Shown here piece after piece: positions 1-6,405 of a stretch of DNA of 8,419 nucleotides; the stretch's first letter is position 1, and every line of letters begins with the position of its first letter. The translations under genes were made by a program, and so were the position numbers. A model generated the notes under the pieces. That model did no database searches. It was not told where the DNA came from and saw only the letters and a program-made list of their open reading frames with translations. This stretch comes from an uncultured Rhodospirillales bacterium. GTDB taxonomy: Bacteria > Pseudomonadota > Alphaproteobacteria > Acetobacterales > Acetobacteraceae. Where the stretch lies: positions 1 to 8,419 of the forward strand of contig CAIMVB010000137.1 of NCBI GenBank assembly GCA_903844785.1, in the 5' to 3' direction.

Positions 1-195
1 CCCGGGCGCGTTTTCGCGCGCGAACAATTGCTGGATGCAGTATGGGGCCGCGATATTCATGTGGAACCGCGCACCGTGGATGTGCATATTCGGCGCCTGC
101 GCAAGGCAATCAACCAGGATCAGGAGGTTGATCTGATCCGCACCGTGCGTTCCGCCGGCTATGCGCTGGATTCGGACCCGGACCGGTTGGGCTAG
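1..195 (+). CDS. phoB: PhoB-type response regulator, C-terminal fragment
   Basis: This is the last 64 codons of an OmpR/PhoB-family response regulator, open at the left edge of the window and ending in TAG at 193-195. What is visible is the end of the winged-helix DNA-binding domain: a FAREQLLDAVWG segment, then VEPRTVDVHIRRLRKA (the recognition helix region), then LIRTVRSAGYALD, which forms the wing hairpin. These segments are typical of PhoB, the activator of the phosphate-starvation regulon, and the wording is close to alphaproteobacterial PhoB as I know it. The receiver domain with its phosphorylated aspartate lies outside the window, so another OmpR-family member cannot be excluded. The family assignment is firm; the specific name phoB is an inference from the conserved C-terminus. 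Confidence 0.8.
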   Translation, partial: PGRVFAREQLLDAVWGRDIHVEPRTVDVHIRRLRKAINQDQEVDLIRTVRSAGYALDSDPDRLG

Positions 196-197
196 AG

Positions 198-239
198 CGT
201 TTTCAAGCCAAGTGGAATCACTTGGCGGCTCGGAAAACG
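198..239. repeat. Palindromic intergenic element (GAGCGTTTTC type)
   Basis: Two nested inverted repeats lie here, starting three bases after the phoB stop codon. The outer arms CGTTTTC (198-204) and GAAAACG (233-239) are exact complements. The inner arms GCCAAGTG (207-214) and CACTTGGC (219-226) are exact complements around a GAAT loop. No T-rich tract follows, so it does not look like a standard intrinsic terminator, although a hairpin directly after a stop codon could stabilise the phoB 3' end. Its form resembles the short palindromic elements scattered between genes in many alphaproteobacterial genomes. That it is dispersed is inference, because only one copy is visible here. Confidence 0.6.
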
Positions 240-369
240 TGATCAAACAACGGCCTGGCCATGATAGGTCCCTTGATCGCGCATGAACGGAAACCGCCCT
301 AAGCGCCATCTTGGCGCGCGCGCCACAAGCGCCTAATCACCGCCCTGCAAACGGCTTATGGGGATTGCG
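240..369 (+). other. Noncoding leader upstream of purD with small hairpins
   Basis: No gene is supported in this stretch. It contains a TGATCAA/TTGATC inverted pair (240-246 and 273-278), a perfect short hairpin GCGCCA-TCT-TGGCGC (303-317), and an overlapping 12-base palindrome GGCGCGCGCGCC (313-324). The purD promoter probably lies here, but I see no convincing -35/-10 pair. The hairpins do not match any purine-sensing riboswitch I can recognise. GGGGAT (about 360-365) just before the ATG at 370 is the likely ribosome-binding site of purD. Confidence 0.4.
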
Positions 370-1641
370 ATGCGCGTTCTGGTGGTGGGCGGTGGTGGCC
401 GCGAACATGCGCTCTGCTGGGCTTTGGCGGCATCGCCGCTGCTGACCAAACTGTTCTGCGCGCCAGGCAATGCCGGCATTGCCGAAGTGGCGGAATGTGT
501 TGCGATTGGCGCCGAGGATATTCCGGCGTTGATCACCTTCGCCAAGGAAAAGGCCATTGATCTGGTGGTGGCGGGGCCGGAAGCGCCGCTCACGCTTGGC
601 CTGGCCGATGCCTGCGCCGCCGCTGGCCTGAAATGCTTCGGGCCTTCCGCCGCCGCCGCGCGGTTGGAAGGCAGCAAGACCTTCACCAAGGAAGTGGCGG
701 ATGCCGCCGGCGCGCCCACCGCCGCCTGGGCGCGCTTCACCGAAGCCACCGCCGCCCGCGCCTATATTCGCGAAAAGGGCGCGCCCATTGTGGTGAAGGC
801 CGATGGGCTCGCCGCCGGCAAGGGCGTGGTGGTGGCCTCGACCCCGGCCGAAGCTGAAGCCGCCATCGCCGATATAATGGAAGACCGTATCCATGGCGCG
901 GCGGGGGCCTCTGTCGTCATTGAAGAATGCATGGTGGGTGAGGAAATTAGCTTCTTCGCGCTATGTGATGGCGAAACCGCTTTGCCGTTGGGCGCCGCGC
1001 AGGATCATAAGCGTGTGGGTGATGGCGATATTGGCCCCAATACCGGCGGCATGGGTGCTTATTCCCCGCCACCGATTTTCACCGATGCGCTGCAGCAAGA
1101 TGTGATGGCGCGCATCATCCGCCCCGTACTGGCCGAAATGGCGCGGCGCGGCGCGCCCTTCAAAGGCGTGTTGTTCGCTGGGCTGATGATCACGGCGGAA
1201 GGCCCGAAGCTGATTGAATTCAATGTGCGGTTTGGCGACCCCGAATGTCAGGTGCTGATGCTGCGCTTGAAATCGGATTTGCTGCCGGCCTTGCTGGCCG
1301 CCTGTGATGGCGAATTGGCGCGGTTTGATCTGCGCTGGGAAGCCTTGCATGCGCTGGTGGTGGTGATGGCCGCGCGCGGTTATCCGGGCAGCTATGCCAA
1401 GGGCAGCGAAATCCGCGGCCTGGAAGCCGTAGGCCAGGTGCCTGGCGTGCAGGTTTTCCACGCCGGCACGGCACGGCGCGAAGATGGTGCCTTGATTGCA
1501 ACCGGTGGGCGCGTTTTGGGCATTGCCGCTACCGGCAAAACGCTGCGGGAAGCGCGGGATGCGGCTTACGCTGCTGTGGACCTGCTCGATTGGCCGGGCG
1601 GCTTTTGCCGGCGGGATATTGGCTGGCGGGCATTGAACTGA
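370..1641 (+). CDS. purD: Phosphoribosylamine-glycine ligase (GAR synthetase)
   Basis: PurD catalyses the second committed step of de novo purine synthesis in the cytoplasm: 5-phosphoribosylamine plus glycine plus ATP gives glycinamide ribonucleotide. The 423-residue protein has the normal family length. The N-terminal motif [14 protein letters not shown] (residues 2-14) marks the first nucleotide-fold domain. [11 protein letters not shown] (143-153) is the ATP-grasp loop, [19 protein letters not shown] (211-229) is a conserved substrate and metal region, and RFGDPECQ (287-294) is the GARS signature. A C-terminal domain follows, with HAGTA (364-368) and ATGGRVLG (377-384). An in-frame ATG at 358 would add four residues, but the ATG at 370 puts [10 protein letters not shown] at the N-terminus, as is usual, and leaves GGGGAT as a ribosome-binding site. 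The sequence is intact, with no frameshift or missing motif. DUF1489 follows after 43 bases on the same strand and may be co-transcribed. Confidence 0.97.
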   Translation: MRVLVVGGGGREHALCWALAASPLLTKLFCAPGNAGIAEVAECVAIGAEDIPALITFAKEKAIDLVVAGPEAPLTLGLADACAAAGLKCFGPSAAAARLEGSKTFTKEVADAAGAPTAAWARFTEATAARAYIREKGAPIVVKADGLAAGKGVVVASTPAEAEAAIADIMEDRIHGAAGASVVIEECMVGEEISFFALCDGETALPLGAAQDHKRVGDGDIGPNTGGMGAYSPPPIFTDALQQDVMARIIRPVLAEMARRGAPFKGVLFAGLMITAEGPKLIEFNVRFGDPECQVLMLRLKSDLLPALLAACDGELARFDLRWEALHALVVVMAARGYPGSYAKGSEIRGLEAVGQVPGVQVFHAGTARREDGALIATGGRVLGIAATGKTLREARDAAYAAVDLLDWPGGFCRRDIGWRALN

Positions 1642-1642
1642 T

Positions 1643-1664
1643 CGCCCCTTGCCGACTCGGGGCG
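1643..1664 (+). terminator. Weak stem-loop after purD
   Basis: CGCCCC (1643-1648) can pair with GGGGCG (1659-1664) around a ten-base loop, two bases after the purD stop codon. No U-tract follows, only CTTCCGG. It could cause partial termination or protect the purD message, but it is not a convincing intrinsic terminator and the next gene may still be reached by readthrough. Confidence 0.25.
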
Positions 1665-1684
1665 CTTCCGGCCATTGAGGCTTC

Positions 1685-2110
1685 GTGTTGCACCTGATCA
1701 AACTTTCCGTTGGACCCAAGGATGTCGCGGCGCTGGCGGCCTTGCAGGCGGCCCGCCTGAAGCAGGATCCGCCCTTGCGCGCCTGGACGCGCATGTTCCC
1801 CAAACGTGTGGAGGAACTCTGCAATGGCGGTTCGATCTATTGGGTGATTGGCGGCTTTGTGCGCGTGCGCCAGCGCATTCTGGAAATCCGTGAGGAAGAA
1901 TGGGACGACCAGACCCCCTGCGCGGCTTTGGTGCTGGACCCGGAATTGGTGCTGGTAGAAGCGCGACCCATGAAGCCCTTCCAGGGCTGGCGCTATTTGA
2001 AGCCGGAAGAAGCACCGGCGGATGTCAATAATTCCCGCCCCACAACCCGGGGGCTGGAAGCGCTGCCGCCTAAACTCAGGCGCGATCTAGCGGAACTTTG
2101 CCTGATCTGA
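1685..2110 (+). CDS. DUF1489 family protein
   Basis: This is a 141-residue protein of the DUF1489 family, which is found mainly in Alphaproteobacteria and has no established function that I know of. Family-like segments are LHLIKLSVG at the N-terminus (residues 2-10), TRMFPKRVEEL followed by GGSIYWVIGGFVRVRQRIL (35-66), LVLDPELVLVEARP (82-95) and FQGWRYLKPEEAP (99-111). The length is normal for the family. The start is GTG at 1685, because translation from it gives the usual MLHLIKL beginning and no ATG is available nearby in frame. There is no signal peptide or membrane segment, so the protein is probably cytoplasmic. The gene follows purD by 43 bases on the same strand, which suggests shared transcription but does not define a role in purine synthesis. 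It is followed by a structured stretch ending in a strong terminator. Confidence 0.9.
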   Translation: MLHLIKLSVGPKDVAALAALQAARLKQDPPLRAWTRMFPKRVEELCNGGSIYWVIGGFVRVRQRILEIREEEWDDQTPCAALVLDPELVLVEARPMKPFQGWRYLKPEEAPADVNNSRPTTRGLEALPPKLRRDLAELCLI

Positions 2111-2124
2111 GCCTAGGGTAATCT
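2098..2124 (+). promoter_or_regulatory. Weak candidate promoter for the downstream structured RNA
   Basis: TTGCCT (2098-2103) and TAATCT (2119-2124) resemble sigma-70 -35 and -10 boxes but are only 15 bases apart, which is shorter than usual. The -35 box lies inside the last codons of the DUF1489 gene. If used, transcription would begin near 2131 and give an RNA of about 150 nt ending at the terminator near 2281. The match is poor, and the RNA could equally come from readthrough or processing of the purD-DUF1489 transcript. Confidence 0.2.
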
Positions 2125-2130
2125 TGCCGA

Positions 2131-2281
2131 AAATTAAGCTGCCGCTCACCACAATGAGAGGTGTGTAGTGCCACAGTGACGTTGTCGCGCGGCTCATTCC
2201 CGGCATGCCGCGCTGCAACTGGTCCGTCTTCGGGCGGTACCTCTGGGCTGGCTGGTTAGATCCGGCCGGCCCTATTTTTTT
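2131..2281 (+). ncRNA. Candidate structured small RNA or long 3' UTR
   Basis: There is no credible coding sequence here, yet the plus strand has three successive hairpins. The first pairs GTTG (2181-2184) and GCGCGGC (2187-2193) with GCCGCGC (2207-2213) and CAAC (2216-2219), interrupted by a 2x2 internal loop. The second is GGT-CCGTC-TTCG-GGCGG-T-ACC (2221-2241), capped by a UUCG tetraloop. The third is an intrinsic terminator (2245-2272 plus U-tract). Shorter pairings are possible upstream, for example CACC with GGTG around 2147-2163. I do not recognise it as 6S RNA, SRP RNA, tmRNA or RNase P RNA, because the diagnostic core sequences of those RNAs are absent. The 5' end is a guess from a weak promoter. 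The alternative is a 160-nt structured 3' UTR of the DUF1489 message. Confidence 0.45.
2245..2281 (+). terminator. Strong intrinsic terminator, plus strand
   Basis: GGGCTGGCTGG (2245-2255) pairs with CCGGCCGGCCC (2262-2272) around a TTAGAT loop, giving an 11-bp stem that includes two G-U wobbles. TA and a run of seven T (2275-2281) follow. In a minus-strand RNA the two wobbles become A-C mismatches and no U-tract follows the stem, so the element is built for plus-strand transcripts. It ends the purD-DUF1489 unit or a small RNA. The T-run is also the template for the final two lysine codons of the convergent hyfI, whose stop codon sits at 2272-2274. Confidence 0.85.
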
Positions 2282-2799
2282 GCCGCTTCGGCTTCCAACA
2301 AGGAAAGCAAGCCTTCCAGCAATTGCGCGGGGGAAGGCGGGCAGCCAGGGATCAACAAATCCACCGGCAGCACCGCGCCAATGCCATTTTCCACAGCGTA
2401 GGAACCTTTGAAGACGCCGCCATCCACGGCGCAATCACCAACCGCCACCACCCAGCGTGGTTCGGGCGTGCTGGCCAAAGCGCGTTCCAGGGCTTCGCGC
2501 ATATTCAGGCAGGCAGGGCCTGTCACCAGCAGCACATCGGCATGTTTAGGGGAAGCGACAAAGCGCAGCCCAAAGCGTTCCAGATCATACGCCACGTTTT
2601 GCAGCGCATTCACTTCCAATTCGCAGCCATTGCAGGAACCGCTATCCACTTCCCGGATTGCAAGGCTCCGCCCCAATCGCGCGCGGCTTGTCGCGGCCAG
2701 TCTTTCGCCAAGCGCCTGGATGGTCTCACGCGGTAGCAGTGGCGCTTCATCGGTCAGCGGTTTCGCGAATAGCGCGCGGGCGAGCTTGGGCCACAGCAT
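2272..2799 (-). CDS. hyfI: Hydrogenase-4-like small subunit, NuoB family
   Basis: This 175-residue protein belongs to the NuoB/HyfI family, the small subunit that carries the proximal (N2-like) 4Fe-4S cluster next to the large subunit in complex I and group 4 hydrogenases. Counting from the ATG at 2799, cysteines expected for cluster binding are visible: SGSCNGCE (Cys56 and Cys59), GDC (Cys123) and PGCPPSP (Cys153); a further cysteine is in TGPACLNM (Cys97). Unlike hyfG, this subunit therefore keeps its redox motif. The CxxC spacing is the hydrogenase form, not the adjacent CC of complex I. The start could be the ATG at 2799 (TGATG overlap with the hyfG stop) or the GTG at 2802, one codon earlier. 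I chose ATG because GGGGTGG sits seven bases upstream of the GTGATG... start region. It is the last gene of the operon and ends in AAA AAA TAG, within the U-tract of the opposing terminator. Confidence 0.93.
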   Translation of the reverse strand: MLWPKLARALFAKPLTDEAPLLPRETIQALGERLAATSRARLGRSLAIREVDSGSCNGCELEVNALQNVAYDLERFGLRFVASPKHADVLLVTGPACLNMREALERALASTPEPRWVVAVGDCAVDGGVFKGSYAVENGIGAVLPVDLLIPGCPPSPAQLLEGLLSLLEAEAAKK

Positions 2800-4313
2800 C
2801 ACAAATCCACCCCGCTATAGGAACAATTGAAGGATTTATTGCACAGCGGGAAATCGGCCACGATGTTGTCTTCAATCGCGGCTTCCAAAAGCGGCCATTG
2901 CAGCCAGGAAGGATCGCGCGGGAAAATGCCGCGGATCAGCCCGCCATCATCCAGCCTGACCCAATGAAGGCATTCACCGCGAAAGCCTTCAATCATCGCA
3001 ACCCCTTCGCCCGCGCGCACGGGCAGGGGTGCCATCAATTCACCCGCTGGCAGGTTGGTCAGCAATTGCCGCACAAGGGCGATGGATTGGCCGAGTTCCG
3101 CCACGCGAATGCGTAGCCTCGCATCCACATCGCCCGCTTCCAGTACCGGCACATCAAATGCAAGCACGGGATAGGGGTGGTTTTGCGGCAGACGGCGTGC
3201 ATCAAAATCGCGGCCAGATGCGCGGCCCACATGCCCGCCAGCGGCAAAGCCGCGCGCCAATTCAGGGCGCAAAAACCCTGTTGTCACCATGCGGTCCTGC
3301 AAGCTGGCATGGGCTTCATAAATTTGCATCAGCGCTGGAATTTCGGCTTCTACCGCATCCAGCGCCGCCAGAATTGCCTCGGCCCCGCGTGGCGCGATAT
3401 CGGGCGCAACGCCGCCGGGCAGAACGCGGTCCATCATCAGCCGATGGCCGAAAGCGGCCGCAATGGCGCGCAGCACACCTTCACGTAAAAAGCCACAACG
3501 CGCATGCGGAAAGGCGAAGGCGGCATCATTGCAGATGAAGCCCCAATCATTCAGGTGATTATGGATGCGTTCCAATTCCAACATCAACGCACGCAAATGC
3601 AGCGCGCGCGGAGGTGGTGCCACGTCAAGCGCCGCTTCCACCGCTGCTGAAAAGGCCCAGGAATGCGCCACCGTGGTATCGCCCGAAAGCCTGGCCGCAT
3701 AACGCACCGCCGCGCGTGGCGAGGTGCCGAACATGAGCGAGAGCGTACCCTTATGCTTGTAGCCAAGCCGCTGTTCCAGCCGCACCACCACTTCTCCCTG
3801 CACGGAAAAGCGGAAATGCCCGGGTTCAATCACGCCGGCATGAATGGGGCCAACCGGGATTTGGTGAATGCCATCACCTTCCACCGGCAAAAATTCGGGC
3901 TGCGGAGGCTCGCCGGAAAAGGGAATGGGTTTGGCAGCTAGTGGATGGCGCAAGGGCCAGCGCCCGTGATCCAGCCAGGGGCGCAAATCCACCGCGCCTT
4001 CCGCATGATGACCCCATAATTCCAGGATCATGCGTTCAAAGCGCACCGCGCCGGGGCGCGCGGGTGAAAGCGCTGCGTAATATCCGCCCGTCACAGGGGT
4101 GGAAGCCAATACGGCTTCACCGCTTGATTCATGCAGAAAACACGCATGGATCTGCGCGCTATCCGCCCAAATACCTAATAACGCCATTGCCGGTTCCTGC
4201 ATCAGGGCTGCCGGTAATTGCCCCCAAGCACTCGGCGAAAGCAGAAAACGTTCATAAGGTTGCGTGCCTTGCGGATAGCCGCCGCAGATCAATTCGGAAG
4301 CCGGGCCCATCAT
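2799..4313 (-). CDS. hyfG: Hydrogenase-4-like large subunit, NuoC-NuoD fusion, NiFe ligands lost
   Basis: This 504-residue protein combines a NuoC-like N-terminal part (roughly residues 20-125) with a NuoD/hydrogenase-large-subunit part (roughly 145-504), as in HyfG and HycE. Conserved family segments include LGYKHKG (183-189), VAHSWAF (215-221), ELERIHNHLNDWG (246-258) and RDPSW (466-470). The nickel-iron sites are altered. The first site, normally RxCGxC, reads RLSGDT (208-213) with Ser210 and Thr213 in place of cysteines. The C-terminal end reads DFPLCNKSFNCSYSG (487-501), with Cys491 and Cys497 but no CxxC pair. It therefore cannot hold a standard NiFe centre and fits the energy-converting-hydrogenase-related (Ehr) group. 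The substrate it oxidises or reduces is unknown. The start is ATG at 4313, overlapping the hyfF stop in ATGATG. An upstream in-frame extension to 4403 lies inside hyfF and is not needed. Confidence 0.93.
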   Translation of the reverse strand: MMGPASELICGGYPQGTQPYERFLLSPSAWGQLPAALMQEPAMALLGIWADSAQIHACFLHESSGEAVLASTPVTGGYYAALSPARPGAVRFERMILELWGHHAEGAVDLRPWLDHGRWPLRHPLAAKPIPFSGEPPQPEFLPVEGDGIHQIPVGPIHAGVIEPGHFRFSVQGEVVVRLEQRLGYKHKGTLSLMFGTSPRAAVRYAARLSGDTTVAHSWAFSAAVEAALDVAPPPRALHLRALMLELERIHNHLNDWGFICNDAAFAFPHARCGFLREGVLRAIAAAFGHRLMMDRVLPGGVAPDIAPRGAEAILAALDAVEAEIPALMQIYEAHASLQDRMVTTGFLRPELARGFAAGGHVGRASGRDFDARRLPQNHPYPVLAFDVPVLEAGDVDARLRIRVAELGQSIALVRQLLTNLPAGELMAPLPVRAGEGVAMIEGFRGECLHWVRLDDGGLIRGIFPRDPSWLQWPLLEAAIEDNIVADFPLCNKSFNCSYSGVDL

Positions 4314-5740
4314 CCGATTATCCCCGCCGCAGCACCAAGCATGCCGGTGAATATCGCCGGCATGGCAAGGCCAAGGATCAGCGCCACCGCCAGATGCAAC
4401 CAAAGCGGCGCCAGTACCGCAGCGCCACCAGTGGCGGCCGCCAGATCAGGCGATGCGGTGCCGAAACAAAGCGCTTGCAGCGTGTGGATCAGTGCAGTCA
4501 TCGCCACCACCAGGCCAAGCGCCAGCGTCGCAGCAAGCCAAGGCTGCGCGGCCATGGCCGCAGTCAGCACGCCATATTCGGAAGCAAACAGCAGAAAGGG
4601 TGGAAGTCCGGCAATGGCGCCAATCGCCAAAGCCAAGCCCCAGCCAAGCCAGGGATCGCTTGCGATCAGCCCGGAAATATCGGCCAATTTCTGGCTGCCC
4701 TTTTGCTGCGCGGCGCGACCAACGCCAAAAAATATCGCGCTTTTCACCAGCGAATGGCCGATCATGTGCAACAGGCCTGCCAGATTCGCCGCCGGGCCGC
4801 CAATACCAAAGGCAAAGGCGGCGATGCCCATATGTTCAATGGAACTCCAGCCGAAAAAGCGCCGCGCATCGCGCCGCCGCCAAAGCGCAAGAGACGCAAG
4901 CAGCACGGAAGCCAGCCCAAGCGCCATCAGCAAAGGGCCTGTTGTAATCGTATCAGGATGCGCGCCGATAATCGCCTTGGCGCGCAGCACAGCCAGCATG
5001 GCGGCATTGAGCAAAAGCCCTGACAGAACGGCGGAAATCGCAATCGGCCCTTCGGCATGGGCATCAGGCAGCCAGGAATGCAGCGGCACCAAGCCCGCCT
5101 TGGTCCCATAGCCCACCAGCAGGAAAACGAAGGCAAGGTTCAGCGTATCTGCATCACACCGCGCGGCAACGCGCTTCAGCGCCGCCCAGGAAAGCCCACT
5201 TTCCGCATCCAATAGCGCCTGCGCGGCGGAATAAAGCAGGATGGTGCCAAATAGCGCCAGGGCAATGCCAAAGCCGCAAATCATGAAGAACTTCCACGCC
5301 GCTTCCATTGCCGCGGGCGTGCGATGCACCGCCACCATCAATACGCTCGCGAGTGTGGCGATTTCAATCGCGACCCACAGCACGCCCAGATTATCCGAAA
5401 GCAGCGCCAGATATTGCGCGCCAAGAAAAACCTGAAAGGCCGCATGATAAGCGCGGATGCGCCAATGATCAAAGCCTTCCCCCGCGATCATCGCCGCCGA
5501 GAAGATAGCAGTTGTCAGCGCCACAAAAGCCGCCAGCAGCACAAAGGGCAGGTTCAGCGCATCAATCCGCGTCCAGCCCTGTTCGCCATGCGGTACCGTG
5601 AACAGCGCAATGGCCAGCAGAAAGGAACTGGCGGCGCAACCGATATTCACCGCCGCCGCAACGCGCAGCCTTGGGAACGACAGAAGCAGTAATGCACCCA
5701 CCCAAGGCAAGAATACCATGATCCAGGGCAGCGGCATCAT
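4310..5740 (-). CDS. hyfF: Hydrogenase-4-like antiporter-type membrane subunit HyfF
   Basis: This is a 476-residue, highly hydrophobic protein of the NuoL/NuoM/NuoN-Mrp antiporter family, matching HyfF in length and position. It should lie in the cytoplasmic membrane with about 13-14 helices and carry protons or sodium. Expected channel residues are present: Glu126 in WVAIEIATL, Lys214 in GTKAGLVPLHSWLPDAHAE, His325, His329 and Lys333 in HMIGHSLVKSAIFF, and Glu388 in FASEYG. The retention of these acidic and lysine residues suggests that ion pumping is still selected for, even though the partner HyfG has lost the NiFe ligands. GGGGAGGG just upstream is a good ribosome-binding site. The gene starts ATGATG at 5740 overlapping the hyfE stop, and ends in TGA overlapping the hyfG start. 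Confidence 0.94.
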   Translation of the reverse strand: MMPLPWIMVFLPWVGALLLLSFPRLRVAAAVNIGCAASSFLLAIALFTVPHGEQGWTRIDALNLPFVLLAAFVALTTAIFSAAMIAGEGFDHWRIRAYHAAFQVFLGAQYLALLSDNLGVLWVAIEIATLASVLMVAVHRTPAAMEAAWKFFMICGFGIALALFGTILLYSAAQALLDAESGLSWAALKRVAARCDADTLNLAFVFLLVGYGTKAGLVPLHSWLPDAHAEGPIAISAVLSGLLLNAAMLAVLRAKAIIGAHPDTITTGPLLMALGLASVLLASLALWRRRDARRFFGWSSIEHMGIAAFAFGIGGPAANLAGLLHMIGHSLVKSAIFFGVGRAAQQKGSQKLADISGLIASDPWLGWGLALAIGAIAGLPPFLLFASEYGVLTAAMAAQPWLAATLALGLVVAMTALIHTLQALCFGTASPDLAAATGGAAVLAPLWLHLAVALILGLAMPAIFTGMLGAAAGIIG

Positions 5741-6405
5741 TCGCCCTCCCCCCGATGTGATTGCAGGCTTTCGGTATCCAGGCTTTGGAAGCTTTCGCCC
5801 ATTTGCAGTGCAAAGACGCCGGCGATCACCGCCAGCATCAGCACCAGCGCGGCGGTGGAAAGTTCCATCACCAGCGGCATACCAGCCACGCCAACTGCGG
5901 CCAGGATCAAGCCATTTTCCAGGCTGAGCAGCCCGATTACCTGGCTGATCAGATTGCGCCGCGTGATCATCATCAAGCCGCCCAGCAGTACGACAGAAAG
6001 CGCGAGTGCCAAATCTTCCCGCGCCAAGGCACGCTGCCCGGCGGTGGCGGGCAGCACCACCATCATCGCGAAGCCCGCCAAAGCAACTCCTGCGATGAGG
6101 GACGCACCAATGCCAAGCGCGGGATCAACACCGCGTTGCAGATTAAAGCGCCGCACAAGCCGATGCAGCGCATAGGGGATCAGCACCGCCTTGGCGCCAA
6201 AGGCAATCGCTGCCGTCACGTAAAGCCCTGTGACACCCTGCACATAGCCCTGCCACGCGGCGGCGAGTGCGAGCAACGCGCCTTGCGTGGCGAAGGCATT
6301 GATCACCGCCGAAATCCGCCTTTGGTAGAGCAATACGAAGGATAGCAGCAGCACCGCGCCGCCCAGCAAATGCGCCAGATCATAGGGAAGCTGCCCGAAA
6401 GTCAT
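5737..6405 (-). CDS. hyfE: Hydrogenase-4-like membrane subunit HyfE (NuoK-like C-terminal part)
   Basis: This 222-residue membrane protein has about six to seven predicted helices and the usual HyfE length. The C-terminal half resembles NuoK: RRNLISQVIGLLSLENG (149-165) carries Glu163, and GMPLVMELSTAALVL (175-189) carries Glu181. These match the membrane glutamates that take part in proton transfer in NuoK-type subunits. Lys72 in FGAKAVLIPY (69-78) is another buried charge in the N-terminal half. The protein should link the NuoH-like HyfC to the antiporter-like subunits. The tail after residue 200 is polar and ends SHRGEGE. The coding sequence for that tail supplies the GGGGAGGG ribosome-binding site of hyfF. 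The start is ATG at 6405, overlapping the hyfC stop by four bases. Confidence 0.93.
   Translation of the reverse strand: MTFGQLPYDLAHLLGGAVLLLSFVLLYQRRISAVINAFATQGALLALAAAWQGYVQGVTGLYVTAAIAFGAKAVLIPYALHRLVRRFNLQRGVDPALGIGASLIAGVALAGFAMMVVLPATAGQRALAREDLALALSVVLLGGLMMITRRNLISQVIGLLSLENGLILAAVGVAGMPLVMELSTAALVLMLAVIAGVFALQMGESFQSLDTESLQSHRGEGE

Noticed and set aside
240..369. A purine or other riboswitch in the purD leader
   Set aside because: Only short simple palindromes are present; no conserved riboswitch core was recognised.
961..1824. A 287-codon minus-strand open frame opposite purD and DUF1489
   Set aside because: It runs antisense across two intact recognised genes and their spacer, and its product has no recognisable motif.
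2131..2281. Identification of the structured gap as 6S RNA, SRP RNA, tmRNA or RNase P RNA
   Set aside because: The GGTCCGTC string recalls part of 6S RNA, but the long closing stem and central bubble are not apparent. The SRP GGAAGGAAGCAG core, tmRNA acceptor end and RNase P core are all absent.
2087..2434. A minus-strand frame of 115 codons through the 2111-2271 gap
   Set aside because: It starts inside hyfI in another frame, crosses the terminator stem and runs into the DUF1489 3' end; the structured RNA explanation fits the gap better.
3941..5023. A 360-codon plus-strand open frame opposite hyfF and hyfG
   Set aside because: Its translation is rich in Arg, Gln, Pro and Ser with no family-like motif, and it is antisense to two well-recognised genes. 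High GC content and the codon bias of the real genes create long antisense frames here.
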